64,000 bases of DNA, from positions 186,001 to 250,000 of the forward strand of contig NZ_QMEY01000009.1 of assembly GCF_003315795.1 (NCBI RefSeq), given 5' to 3'. Under the pieces are notes generated by a model that ran no database searches, was not told the origin of the DNA, and worked only from the letters and a program-made list of their open reading frames with translations. This stretch comes from Spongiactinospora rosea (lineage in GTDB: Bacteria; Actinomycetota; Actinomycetes; Streptosporangiales; Streptosporangiaceae). Numbering within the stretch: the stretch's first letter is position 1; each line of letters starts with the position of its first letter. The position numbers and the translations under genes were made by a program. Below are positions 44,075 to 51,475 of this stretch, one piece after another.

Positions 44075-44515
44075 ATGAAACACCTCCGCCGCCCAGCACC
44101 CCTCACCGCTCGCGCCGTGCTGGTGGCCCTGGTCGCCGCATCCGCCCCGACTCTGATTGCTCCCGCCGCCACGGCCGAACACCGCGGGCCCGGATGCGGC
44201 ACCGGCATCCAGCAGTGGATCAGCAACTCGTTCGCCCAATACCAGGGATACCTGCGATCCTCCGACGGCGAGACGGCCGACGTGATCGTCCGGCTGGACG
44301 GGCCGGACGCCACCGTCATCTTCAACGGCAATCCCCAACCCCCCCAGCCCTACCAACTGGACCCCTCCGCTACCACCATCAGCTGGGGGCCATCCGCCTT
44401 TCCCAGCACCCTGTCCGCCCCCTCCTGCGCAGGCGACCGCGTGACCGACGCCGACCTGTCCGTCCAGACCCTGGGACAACTCGCCGCACAGGGCCGGGGC
44501 TACCGCACCGGCTGA
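44075..44515 (+). CDS. Small secreted protein
   Basis: 146 residues from ATG 44075 behind CCTGGAGG. The signal peptide (RAVLVALVAASAPTLIAPAA, ending ATA-EHRG) is clear. The mature part has two Cys (GPGCGTG and APSCAGD) and no recognised domain. It is a stand-alone gene: the upstream 249 bases (43826-44074) hold only its probable promoter. The 3' end overlaps a minus-strand HTH remnant by 16 bases. Confidence 0.7.
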   Translation: MKHLRRPAPLTARAVLVALVAASAPTLIAPAATAEHRGPGCGTGIQQWISNSFAQYQGYLRSSDGETADVIVRLDGPDATVIFNGNPQPPQPYQLDPSATTISWGPSAFPSTLSAPSCAGDRVTDADLSVQTLGQLAAQGRGYRTG

Positions 44516-44784
44516 TCCCGCCGGCGCGGCCGGGTCACGCTCGTCATGGCCGCCACCCGGCATCGAGGCCGGACATGTGCCGGCCGGTCGGTATCCAGCA
44601 TGTAGCGGACGGTATGGCCGTCGCGGCCATCACATACCTGGGTCGGATATCTCGCGGCGGCCAGAGCGGCCAGCGCCAGGTACACCACCCGTTCGGTGAC
44701 GCCCGGGGCGGCGGCGATCCGGGACGGGCGGGGCCGAGGGGTTCGGGCCAGGTACAGCAGCACTTGCGCGTGACGGCTCAGGCG
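44500..44784 (-). pseudogene. Remnant of a small winged-helix regulator
   Basis: The frame read from about 44784 gives LSRHAQVLLYLARTPRP, then AAAPGVTERVVYLALAALAA, and finally a YMLDTDRPAHVRP end. This matches the pattern of small actinobacterial winged-helix proteins (VLVCLARDP...RDIA...GITER...IV.DL...Y). An in-frame stop lies just upstream, there is no proper start (GTG at 44763 would remove the first strand), and several conserved positions are changed. Best read as a decayed gene. Confidence 0.45.
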
Positions 44785-45289
44785 GCCTCATCGACAATCG
44801 GTTCGACAGGCATGTTTGCCCAGCGGGCCCCCGCTCGGCAGGGGAGTGCCTACTTCTACTTGAGGACGCGAGACCCACGCGTCAGTCACGGCGTACCGGC
44901 TGGGGCGACCGCCGGCGTGTGCGCAGGCCGGTCTTGAGCGCGAAGCCTTGGCGGGCGTGTTTGCCCTGGTAGAGCGGGCGATTAGGGGTGCGGTACCAAC
45001 CCCGACTCGTAGGCGTATGTGCCACCTCTGTTAATGGGCGGGGGTGCAGTCGCAACTTGATTCAACGAGCAAAATATCGCCTTACAACTAATCCAGAATT
45101 CACCGGCCACCATTTCTGTATTGGGGCACGTATATCCGTGAGACCTAGCTGGTAACGCCACGTTTCGCCAGATCGGTAGCCGACACTCCACTGAATGTAA
45201 TTGCCTTTCTCCTCCCTTCGCGATTGAATTGGATTGTCGAAAGCAAGGGTGGCATGCGAAACGTGTGTCATAGGAGATCGGAGCCGATC
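44785..45289. other. Gene-poor stretch with decayed sequence
   Basis: The first 200 bases still have coding-like GC content (minus-strand frame with YQGKHARQGFALKTG) but no complete gene; the last 290 bases are AT-richer. The promoter of the gene at 45290 probably lies here. No tRNA, CRISPR or IS end was recognised. Confidence 0.4.
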
Positions 45290-46102
45290 ATGGCGAACGA
45301 AATTCCCGGCCGATACGTCCCGACCAGCGTCCCGGGGGCGTCCCTCACATCAGAGGACATCGCGCGGGTAACACCAGACGACTGGAAGGAGATTCGCGAC
45401 CTCGCGCGCGGATACTGCCGCACGGTGGATGCCGCGCGTTCCCGGAAGCGAATGGACAGAAGCGCGACCGTAGTACGCGACGGTCACGCACCCTACGGTA
45501 CCGACGACGTTTCGGACGACGTCACTCAAGACGCGGTGCTCATGTTCGCGCAGCGTTTGCATGACATCACGACCAAGTGCCAGGTCGCGCCGACCAGTAC
45601 GCCGGACGATCCAGCATGGATCTATGTCCGACGCGATGGTGGCGAAATGATCGTCACGCCGACCACTCTCAAGCGGTGGGCGGTCCGTGACGCCGCCGCT
45701 CGGAACGGCTACCGGGCTGATCTCTCCACAGCCCAGAACAACGGCACACAGGCTGATCAGCCCGTGAGTACGCCACCGCAGGCCGAGACCCTCACCCGGG
45801 CCGTCGTCGCGTCGGCTGTAGCTCAGAACAGCGAAGCGATCTTCCAGGCGGCCTACGGCGACGGTCGTGACTTCCCGGTACTGGCGCGCGTATACAAGTT
45901 CGCCTCCCAGGCGGAGGATCTCGGGCGGGCCGGTGTGCTGGCGTCGGTCGCACAGGAGATGTACGGCGGTTCGTACGGCTCTCGCTGGAACGTCATCAAA
46001 GTGCGCGACGCAGCGAGAGCAGAGTGGTCCGATCTGTCGGCGCGCCTGGATGACGCCAGGGACACGATGATTTACCGGGGGACGGAAAGCGCGGGCGACT
46101 GA
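45290..46102 (+). CDS. Hypothetical protein, sigma-region-2-like segment
   Basis: 270 residues from ATG 45290 (MANEIPGRYVP) with GGAG upstream; the frame is open to 45224. The segment DDVSDDVTQDAVLMFAQRL recalls sigma-factor region 2, and a C-terminal helical part (VLASVAQEMYGG then RWNVIKVRDAARAEW) could bind DNA, but no family is certain. It stands alone and is followed by a strong terminator. It may belong to a plasmid- or phage-derived gene set. Confidence 0.68.
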   Translation: MANEIPGRYVPTSVPGASLTSEDIARVTPDDWKEIRDLARGYCRTVDAARSRKRMDRSATVVRDGHAPYGTDDVSDDVTQDAVLMFAQRLHDITTKCQVAPTSTPDDPAWIYVRRDGGEMIVTPTTLKRWAVRDAAARNGYRADLSTAQNNGTQADQPVSTPPQAETLTRAVVASAVAQNSEAIFQAAYGDGRDFPVLARVYKFASQAEDLGRAGVLASVAQEMYGGSYGSRWNVIKVRDAARAEWSDLSARLDDARDTMIYRGTESAGD

Positions 46103-46116
46103 CCAGACGCACCGTT

Positions 46117-46142
46117 GGCCCCAGGGTTGTTGCCCTGGGGCC
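46117..46142 (+). terminator. Strong hairpin terminator
   Basis: Perfect 10-base arms GGCCCCAGGG and CCCTGGGGCC with a TTGTTG loop, 15 bases after the stop of the 45290 gene. Typical GC-rich actinobacterial terminator. Confidence 0.75.
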
Positions 46143-46278
46143 ATTCTCATGCCATGCCGGTTCCTCGATAAGCCAGTTCTTCAAGCAGTCGGAGTCCCGG
46201 CGAGATCGGGCTAGCCAATAGACGATCGGCCCTGCTCGCCCGCCGTATTTATATGTGAGCAGAAACGATGCTCCTAAC

Positions 46279-46304
46279 CGCATTCTCGATTTGATGAGAA
46301 TGCG
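46279..46304. repeat. Inverted repeat
   Basis: CGCATTCTC and GAGAATGCG, perfect 9-base arms, with the loop GATTTGAT. It lies in the 354-base gap 46103-46456, which otherwise shows no gene. It may be a terminator or operator for the lipoprotein gene at 46457. Confidence 0.45.
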
Positions 46305-46456
46305 TCCTGCCAAGACGTCCGCCACCGTTCGGATACTTCCTGGCCGCGATCCACAGTGCGGTACAGACTGCGAGCCACATCCGGCGTGACCCTGGACAAC
46401 CACGCCGACACCACCAGTGGACACCGCAACGGCTCACCACTCCAAAGGATTCCACG

Positions 46457-46768
46457 ATGACACTGTCACCGAAGATCATCAGAGTTATGTGCCTGATCGG
46501 CGTACTGGCGCCTACCGTTGCGTGCATGGCCGCACCGCAACGCCCCATCGTCGCCAAACGGGTGCAGCCCAAGGTCCACTCAAAGGGGCTGGACTGTGGG
46601 GGTAGACAGATCGCGGGTCGGCAGGCTGACGGATGCGTCCGCACAACGCGGTATGTGCCCGCGCGGTACTGGCTGATCACCGGGAGAGGCGAGAGGCTGG
46701 AGGTCTCGCCCGAGCAGTACAGGAGGTGTCGGGTCGGCGACCGTTACCCGGCCTGCGTCCGAGACTGA
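46457..46768 (+). CDS. Small putative lipoprotein
   Basis: 103 residues from ATG 46457. Residues 8-24 (IIRVMCLIGVLAPTVACMA) form a signal peptide ending in a lipobox-like TVAC. The mature part is short, basic and has four Cys (LDCGG, DGCVR, RRCRV, PACVRD), likely two disulphides. Family unknown; the cysteine-rich secreted form is its main visible trait. Confidence 0.6.
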   Translation: MTLSPKIIRVMCLIGVLAPTVACMAAPQRPIVAKRVQPKVHSKGLDCGGRQIAGRQADGCVRTTRYVPARYWLITGRGERLEVSPEQYRRCRVGDRYPACVRD

Positions 46769-46880
46769 CAAGGCGAGCTCCACAGTTTCCTCAGTACGGC
46801 AGATGCCGCAGTGTCGTTGCTGCCAGCGACCAGGTGTCATCTACGGGACACTCGACCGGGGGAACGAGGGGCATGAATGA

Positions 46881-47405
46881 ATGAATGAGATGACGGCTGA
46901 ACTCCTGTTCGATGTGGTGCGCCGGTTGGAGAAGTGCATCGTGTCCCGGAGTTCGCCCGCGATCGTGGCTCTGCAAGGAGCGCGCACGCTGGTGCTCAGC
47001 GACTATGACCATTCGCGCGACATCTCCAGCGCTGTTGCCTTCGAGCGCCGTGCCGCGCTCAAGGCTCGCGAGATCGCTGCGGTCCGCTGGGTGCTGGCCG
47101 TGCCTCAGGTGTGGGTGTTCACGCCGCCGGACTCGGTCTCGGTGCGCGCCGTGTCGAACCATCCGCTGCGACAAGGCGAACAGGAGGCCATCACCTGGAT
47201 GAGCTTCGATCGGGGCGCCGGTGTGGACTACGGGCGTGTCGCATACGCTCGCCGTCCGAACGGCGATCCGGTGTTCGAGGAGCCGGAGATGTTCCAGATC
47301 GGCATCCGGCCGACCCCGGCGTCGCCGGGCTACACGCTGCTGCAAGCCTTCCTTGCCGAACTCTGTGAAGGTACGGAGCCGACTCCCAAGGGAGTCGGCT
47401 CCTGA
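46881..47405 (+). CDS. Hypothetical protein
   Basis: 174 residues from ATG 46881 following GAGGGGC. Helical start (ELLFDVVRRLEKCIVSRS) and mixed alpha/beta middle (VWVFTPPDSVSVRAVSNHP, ITWMSFDRGAGVDYG). No TM segment or signal peptide and no family recognised. Codon use is normal, so it is probably real. Its last codons are part of a perfect hairpin (47376-47401). Confidence 0.6.
   Translation: MNEMTAELLFDVVRRLEKCIVSRSSPAIVALQGARTLVLSDYDHSRDISSAVAFERRAALKAREIAAVRWVLAVPQVWVFTPPDSVSVRAVSNHPLRQGEQEAITWMSFDRGAGVDYGRVAYARRPNGDPVFEEPEMFQIGIRPTPASPGYTLLQAFLAELCEGTEPTPKGVGS
47376..47401 (+). terminator. Terminator hairpin inside the gene end
   Basis: GAGCCGACTCCC and GGGAGTCGGCTC, 12-base perfect arms around AA. 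It spans the last codons of the 46881 gene (stop at 47403), so the coding sequence and terminator share bases. Confidence 0.65.
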
Positions 47406-47630
47406 CCCCCTTCCAAACCCGGCCGTCGAAAGCAAGGGCGGAGCTGGAGGCCGCTCCCCAGGATAGGGGCTCAAGACCCTGGGTGCCGAGGGTCGGCGCG
47501 GCAGTTCAAGGCTAGGTCAAGATCCAGCTCAGGCGATGTTCTCCGGCTTCCCAGGAAGCTAAACGGGTATGCTGTAGTTAGTTAGAGCGGGACGCACACC
47601 CGCCACCACCCCACGACAAAAAGGAGTCCT

Positions 47631-48119
47631 ATGAAGGCCACCAAGACCGCCCCAGCCCCGCGGACCATGCATTACCTCCCCGGCGTGACCCTCCGCCTGA
47701 CCGGTGCGGCCGAGACCCGCGTGGTCCCCCGTCGCGACCAGGTGGACGTCTACCTTCCCGGGGCCATCGTGATCCTGTGGGATGAGCAGGCCGCCTGGAC
47801 CATGATGACCGTCTGGCGCAACGCGGGCGGTCAGGCGGAGCGAGTGTTCGGCGCGCGGCGCGCCGCAGGCTATACGGTGATCAACCGGCACACCAGCCAC
47901 ATCACCATCGGGCTGCAAGGCAAGCAATCGGTGGAGGTGTTTGCCCGCAACTACATCCACTCCCGCAGCCAGTGCGGGGAACTGGCCATAGCGGTCGGGC
48001 CGCTGACCATCGTGGCCGACGATCGGGAAGCGTACGACCGGCAGGTGGCGACCTGGCGAGAGGCCGCCGCCGCAGCGAACGCGGTGTTCAACCGGAAGAG
48101 AGGCCGCGCCCGGCAATAG
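47631..48119 (+). CDS. Hypothetical protein
   Basis: 162 residues from ATG 47631 with AAGGAG seven bases before. A beta-rich middle (VDVYLPGAIVILWDEQAAW, SHITIGLQGKQSVEVFA) ends in a basic helix (FNRKRGRARQ). No family recognised. The AT-richer 225 bases upstream carry a plausible promoter (TATGCT near 47570). It is an isolated unit between two terminators, a common look for mobile-element cargo genes. Confidence 0.65.
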   Translation: MKATKTAPAPRTMHYLPGVTLRLTGAAETRVVPRRDQVDVYLPGAIVILWDEQAAWTMMTVWRNAGGQAERVFGARRAAGYTVINRHTSHITIGLQGKQSVEVFARNYIHSRSQCGELAIAVGPLTIVADDREAYDRQVATWREAAAAANAVFNRKRGRARQ

Positions 48120-48131
48120 CAGGGACAGCGA

Positions 48132-48170
48132 CTTCGGGGGCGGCCCTGCCCTGCGGGCCGCCCCCCGAAG
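48132..48170 (+). terminator. Long hairpin terminator
   Basis: CTTCGGGGGCGGCCC pairs with GGGCCGCCCCCCGAAG (one bulged base), 12 bases after the 47631 gene stop. Confidence 0.75.
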
Positions 48171-48267
48171 TTATCCACAGAACAATGCTCCGGCCGTCGC
48201 CGCCCTGTGCGTACCCGTCATCCTGGAGGGGAAGCACAAGCGCACCGCCCCCCGGAAGAGGAGCACC

Positions 48268-48534
48268 ATGTACGAGATTCGCGATCCGGCCGGGCGGGTC
48301 CTCGGTACGGCGGACACGATGAGCCTCGCCGAGGCTCGCCTCGACGAGCTGACCCGTGACCAGCCCGGAGAGCCGCGCCGCGCCGGCACCTGGACCATCG
48401 TCGATACCGAGACCGGAGTCATAGCCGCCGAACTGACCCGCTACGACGGGCCATCGACACCCTTCCGGTCAGTCGTGGCCACACTCGCCCACCTTGATGC
48501 AAGCCCACCAGAGCCGCCGGAAGAGCGAAGATAG
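48268..48534 (+). CDS. Small hypothetical protein
   Basis: 88 residues from ATG 48268 behind GGAAGAGGAG. YEIRDPAGRVLGTADTMSL and GTWTIVDTETGVIAAELTR form two short beta-rich blocks. No family known. The strong ribosome site and codon pattern support it, but the function is open. Confidence 0.6.
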   Translation: MYEIRDPAGRVLGTADTMSLAEARLDELTRDQPGEPRRAGTWTIVDTETGVIAAELTRYDGPSTPFRSVVATLAHLDASPPEPPEERR

Positions 48535-48893
48535 GAGCCTCACCCTAAGGCACTGTTCTCCACCCCGTCGCCCGCCTCACGAACGGGTAGGGCCGAGTAT
48601 CAGGCCGCCCATATCTACCCCCTGGTCAGTAGGTCTGGAGGCTCACGAATTGCCATACCGCCGCCCTGGTGGCAGTCAGTGGCGGCCGATGATACGGGCA
48701 ACGCCCGCTCGCACACACCGGCCGCCGACGTTCCACCCCACGAGGAAGGAACACCTGCAACCCTACCGACCCGCCAACTCATCGACCCCGAACCCACAGG
48801 ACACCGCGCACCAGGCACCGGCTACGAGATCGCCCGCCCCGCCCTGGGAGCAGAGCAGTCGCCGCCGAACCCTTCCGGTGGAGGATGGTGGAC
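48535..48893. other. 359 bases without a convincing gene
   Basis: Several overlapping frames exist in both strands but none has a ribosome site plus family or codon support. The last 20 bases carry the GGTGGAGG ribosome site of the gene at 48894. Confidence 0.5.
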
Positions 48894-49532
48894 ATGACCA
48901 GGGACGACAATCAAGGGGGCGACACGATCACCCTCGCAGAATGGGCGAAGGAGATCGGTCGCACGCCCGAGCACATCGCCATACGCTGGCGACCGGCCCG
49001 AGACTTCCCAGGCCCGACCGGCCGCCGCCGACGGCCGGGCATCCCCGGGCCCGGCGAACCGGTGTACGACCGCCGCGCCCTGGAGACCTGGCTCGCCGAA
49101 TGGGAAAAGGCCCGCGCCCGCCCGCGCCGCCGATATGAGATCCCCGGCGATCCCAACGAGATGCGTACCCTCGGCGCGATCGCCCGGCTGCTCGGCATCG
49201 ACGGCAAGACGCTTACGCAGTACCGGCCGAAGTTCGATGCGCACGCAGAACACCGCGATCAGGGGGCCCGCAGGCTTTACCGCACGGGCGACATCGTGGC
49301 ACTGCTGAACGACCGGCCGGGGGCCGGAGTGACGGGCGCCGCCGATGCTGATGCTCGCCGGGGACGCGACCTCACCGACCAAGAGGCCAGGCGCCTGCAA
49401 GCCGCCTCCACACCGGAGGAGTGGGCGGCCATCGCACGGGAGCTGCTGGCCGACGGGGCGAGCCGCCCGAGCATAGGCCGGGCGGTCGGCCTCAGCGGCA
49501 ACGCAGTCGAGCAGCGGCTACGAGACCGCTAG
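48894..49532 (+). CDS. MerR/excisionase-like DNA-binding protein
   Basis: 212 residues from ATG 48894; an ATG nine bases earlier sits too close to GGTGGAGG. Two parts look like helix-turn-helix modules: TLAEWAKEIGRTPEHIAIRW with FPGP and VYDRRALETWLAEW (MerR/AlpA style), then MRTLGAIARLLGIDGKTL. A third, C-terminal part (SIGRAVGLSGNAVEQRL) resembles a resolvase-type helix-turn-helix. Such proteins occur on integrative and plasmid elements, so it may regulate mobile DNA. Confidence 0.7.
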   Translation: MTRDDNQGGDTITLAEWAKEIGRTPEHIAIRWRPARDFPGPTGRRRRPGIPGPGEPVYDRRALETWLAEWEKARARPRRRYEIPGDPNEMRTLGAIARLLGIDGKTLTQYRPKFDAHAEHRDQGARRLYRTGDIVALLNDRPGAGVTGAADADARRGRDLTDQEARRLQAASTPEEWAAIARELLADGASRPSIGRAVGLSGNAVEQRLRDR

Positions 49533-49867
49533 CCAAATACAGCAGCAGAGCGCTCGCACCTCAAAGCCGTGAGCCGTCGGCGTGCTAGCTTCGCTACGGG
49601 CGGTTGAGCGCGGAGACGGCTCGTGAAGGAACTCCTAGGCCATGCCTGCACCGCCCTCACCGGCAAAACCCATGCCCGGCTCCGTCTCCAGCGCGACGCC
49701 ATCGAACGCATGCCCGGGGCCGCTCGGCGACGGCTCCAACAATGGCCGTCAGAAATGATCGCGGGCACTGTAGCCGTGCACGTGGCCGCGAACGTCTCGT
49801 TGGCCTCGTCGGAGCTGCTATCACGAGGCCAACAAGGCGCTTTTACGCAGACATCTGCGACCTGTCC
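49533..49867. other. 335-base gap with a possible gene fragment
   Basis: A frame from GTG 49623 reads KELLGHACTALTGKTHARL with good codon bias for about 60 codons, then runs antisense into the orphan immunity-like gene. It may be a fragment of a lost gene. Nothing else is supported. Confidence 0.35.
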
Positions 49868-50308
49868 TTATCGACCACCGAATACTTCTGAAAACCGACT
49901 GAAGATCTCGGCAAGGCCATCTTTTTCCCTAGTGTCCCAGAATTCAGCCAAGAGGCTGAAGAGGGCTTCAACCGCCGCCACGTTCTCTTCATCGCCGAGT
50001 GGTTCGGCGGGATATTTCTGGGGAAAATTTGGCAAGGCGTGTCTTATGACAAGCGCTTGCCAGCTCAGATTGGCGCCGTCTTCTAGGTTCGTCGCCAGCC
50101 ACTCACTGAATCCGTCTAGAAGACGCCATGAATTCCCTGCGTCACACCCAGCCACGAATGCGGTCGCTGCCAGGAAGGAGTCATCCAGTCCGAGCATTCT
50201 TGGGCGCTGTCGAGCAATATTGAAGACCTCTAGATAGTCCATGGCCTCAAAACCCGAAGTTGATAAGTCACGATAGTCGAAAAGTTGCTTGTATTCGTTG
50301 ACAGGCAC
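49868..50308 (-). CDS. Orphan immunity-like protein, likely 5'-truncated
   Basis: 146 residues from GTG 50308. The frame stays open upstream to a stop at about 50403 and reads LRSAFLAVQAANSRVYDRF in the same protein-like style, without a good start codon, so the original N-terminus may be lost. Low-GC codon use, acidic sequence (DDSFLAATAFVAGCD, EALFSLLAEFWDTREKDG) and a location just past a decayed HINT/toxin fragment fit a leftover immunity gene of a displaced RHS tip. Confidence 0.55.
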   Translation of the reverse strand: MPVNEYKQLFDYRDLSTSGFEAMDYLEVFNIARQRPRMLGLDDSFLAATAFVAGCDAGNSWRLLDGFSEWLATNLEDGANLSWQALVIRHALPNFPQKYPAEPLGDEENVAAVEALFSLLAEFWDTREKDGLAEIFSRFSEVFGGR

Positions 50309-50429
50309 GCCAGCTCTTGGACTGAACCTATCATAAACCCTACTATTCGCAGCCTGTACTGCAAGAAACGCTGAACGAAGGGGCGGGCTTCCACGTGGGG
50401 ACTAGATCGCCACATTCCTCAGAGTTGTG

Positions 50430-50852
50430 AATCAGGATCGCCTGGCCCCTGCCGCTACATCGTAGGCGTGGGTGCCATCAACCGATCAGGTTGTGGACCC
50501 CGCTGACCGTCCGATTGAGAATGGAGAACGGCTATTTGAGCATGTGTCCCGTACTGGTACGAAGCCAATGGCCGGTCCGAAGTGCTTCTACCTCCCACCA
50601 CCGGTGGAAAGCCGGCAGTCAGAAGGGGTGTGTCGGCGGCGTAGATGACGGTCGCATGGCTGCCCCTGCCCACTGTGAGGCGGGCGATTTCTTTTGCGCC
50701 CTTGCTCGTGTGCAGGGCCGCTACCGTGCCTGACTGTGGTCTGGCCGGCTTCAGAGTCGGTAGCGATGACCTTGTCCGGCCTTGACGTCTTCGATGTGCT
50801 TGTGGGTGCCGTCAGCCATCGGCACCTTGGTGCCGGGGACGAAGTAGCTACA
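50430..50852 (-). pseudogene. Displaced, decayed RHS tip (HINT domain remnant)
   Basis: The minus strand from 50852 reads CSYFVPGTKVPMADGTHKHI and EDVKAG, then loses frame. The DNA continues to match the HINT segment of RHS2 (51750-52183), for example the stretch from CTTTTGCGCCC(CTTGC) to the GTGCAGGGCC(GCTACC) block, and ends ILIHNSEECG, the counterpart of VLVHNTDECP. A stop interrupts it (VHNLIG then stop). The toxin part behind it is almost gone. The rest of 50309-51137 shows no intact gene. It is a former tip left behind after replacement. Confidence 0.8.
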
Positions 50853-51137
50853 GCCCTGTCTGACGTAGGCTCTGTTGTTCCGACAGGTTCCCGGGCGCCT
50901 TAAATCCTGCAGTCGAGGTACACGCATCGGGATCCCTACGCCGATCCCCTCGTCGTCGATGCCCCTGCCCTACAGGCACCTGGCCGACGTCCGTCTCACC
51001 GGGGTACGCGCTTTTGCGGGCCCGTCTCGCCGACGTCGGCGACAGGACAGAGTCGACTCCCGAGAAGCCGAATCACTCGACCTTGTCAACATCGCCAAGT
51101 CAATTTGTGAGATTTCCCGCCGACGGCACCTATTCTC

Positions 51138-51467
51138 TCAGGCGCTGCCTCCTTGAAGGGCCTCCTGCAATGCGAAGTGCAGTTCACTCGTCACATCGAA
51201 CTGCTGGGCGTCTTCCAAGATAAGATCCAAGAATACCGAGTCGGGATAGCCTGCGGTAGCACCGGACGCCGATCGCATCTGATCGATCAGGCGTATTAAT
51301 AGTTCATTGCCCCCCATTAGCTTCTTTATAGACTCCATAGCAGGAAGCCCCGTGCTTCGCGGGTATGCAGCACGAATAGCGATCCCGAAGTTGGCCGCCA
51401 CAGCCAGCAAGAACGCCTGCCTTCCTGGTGATGCGAGGACCGCCAGAGCTTCGCTTTTCCTTAGCAT
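51138..51467 (-). CDS. Probable immunity protein for RHS toxin 2
   Basis: 109 residues, starting at 51467, eight bases after the RHS2 stop, on the same strand. Helical throughout (AVLASPGRQAFLLAVAANFG, SIKKLMGGNELLIRLIDQM, TSELHFALQEALQ). Low GC for this genome. The position is that of a cognate immunity gene. Family unknown; no signal peptide, so cytoplasmic. Confidence 0.65.
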   Translation of the reverse strand: MLRKSEALAVLASPGRQAFLLAVAANFGIAIRAAYPRSTGLPAMESIKKLMGGNELLIRLIDQMRSASGATAGYPDSVFLDLILEDAQQFDVTSELHFALQEALQGGSA

Positions 51468-51475
51468 AAGAATAC

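Noticed and set aside
49623..50237. Plus-strand 204-codon frame
   Set aside because: First 60 codons look protein-like, but most of it is antisense to the orphan immunity-like gene and unlikely to be a full gene.
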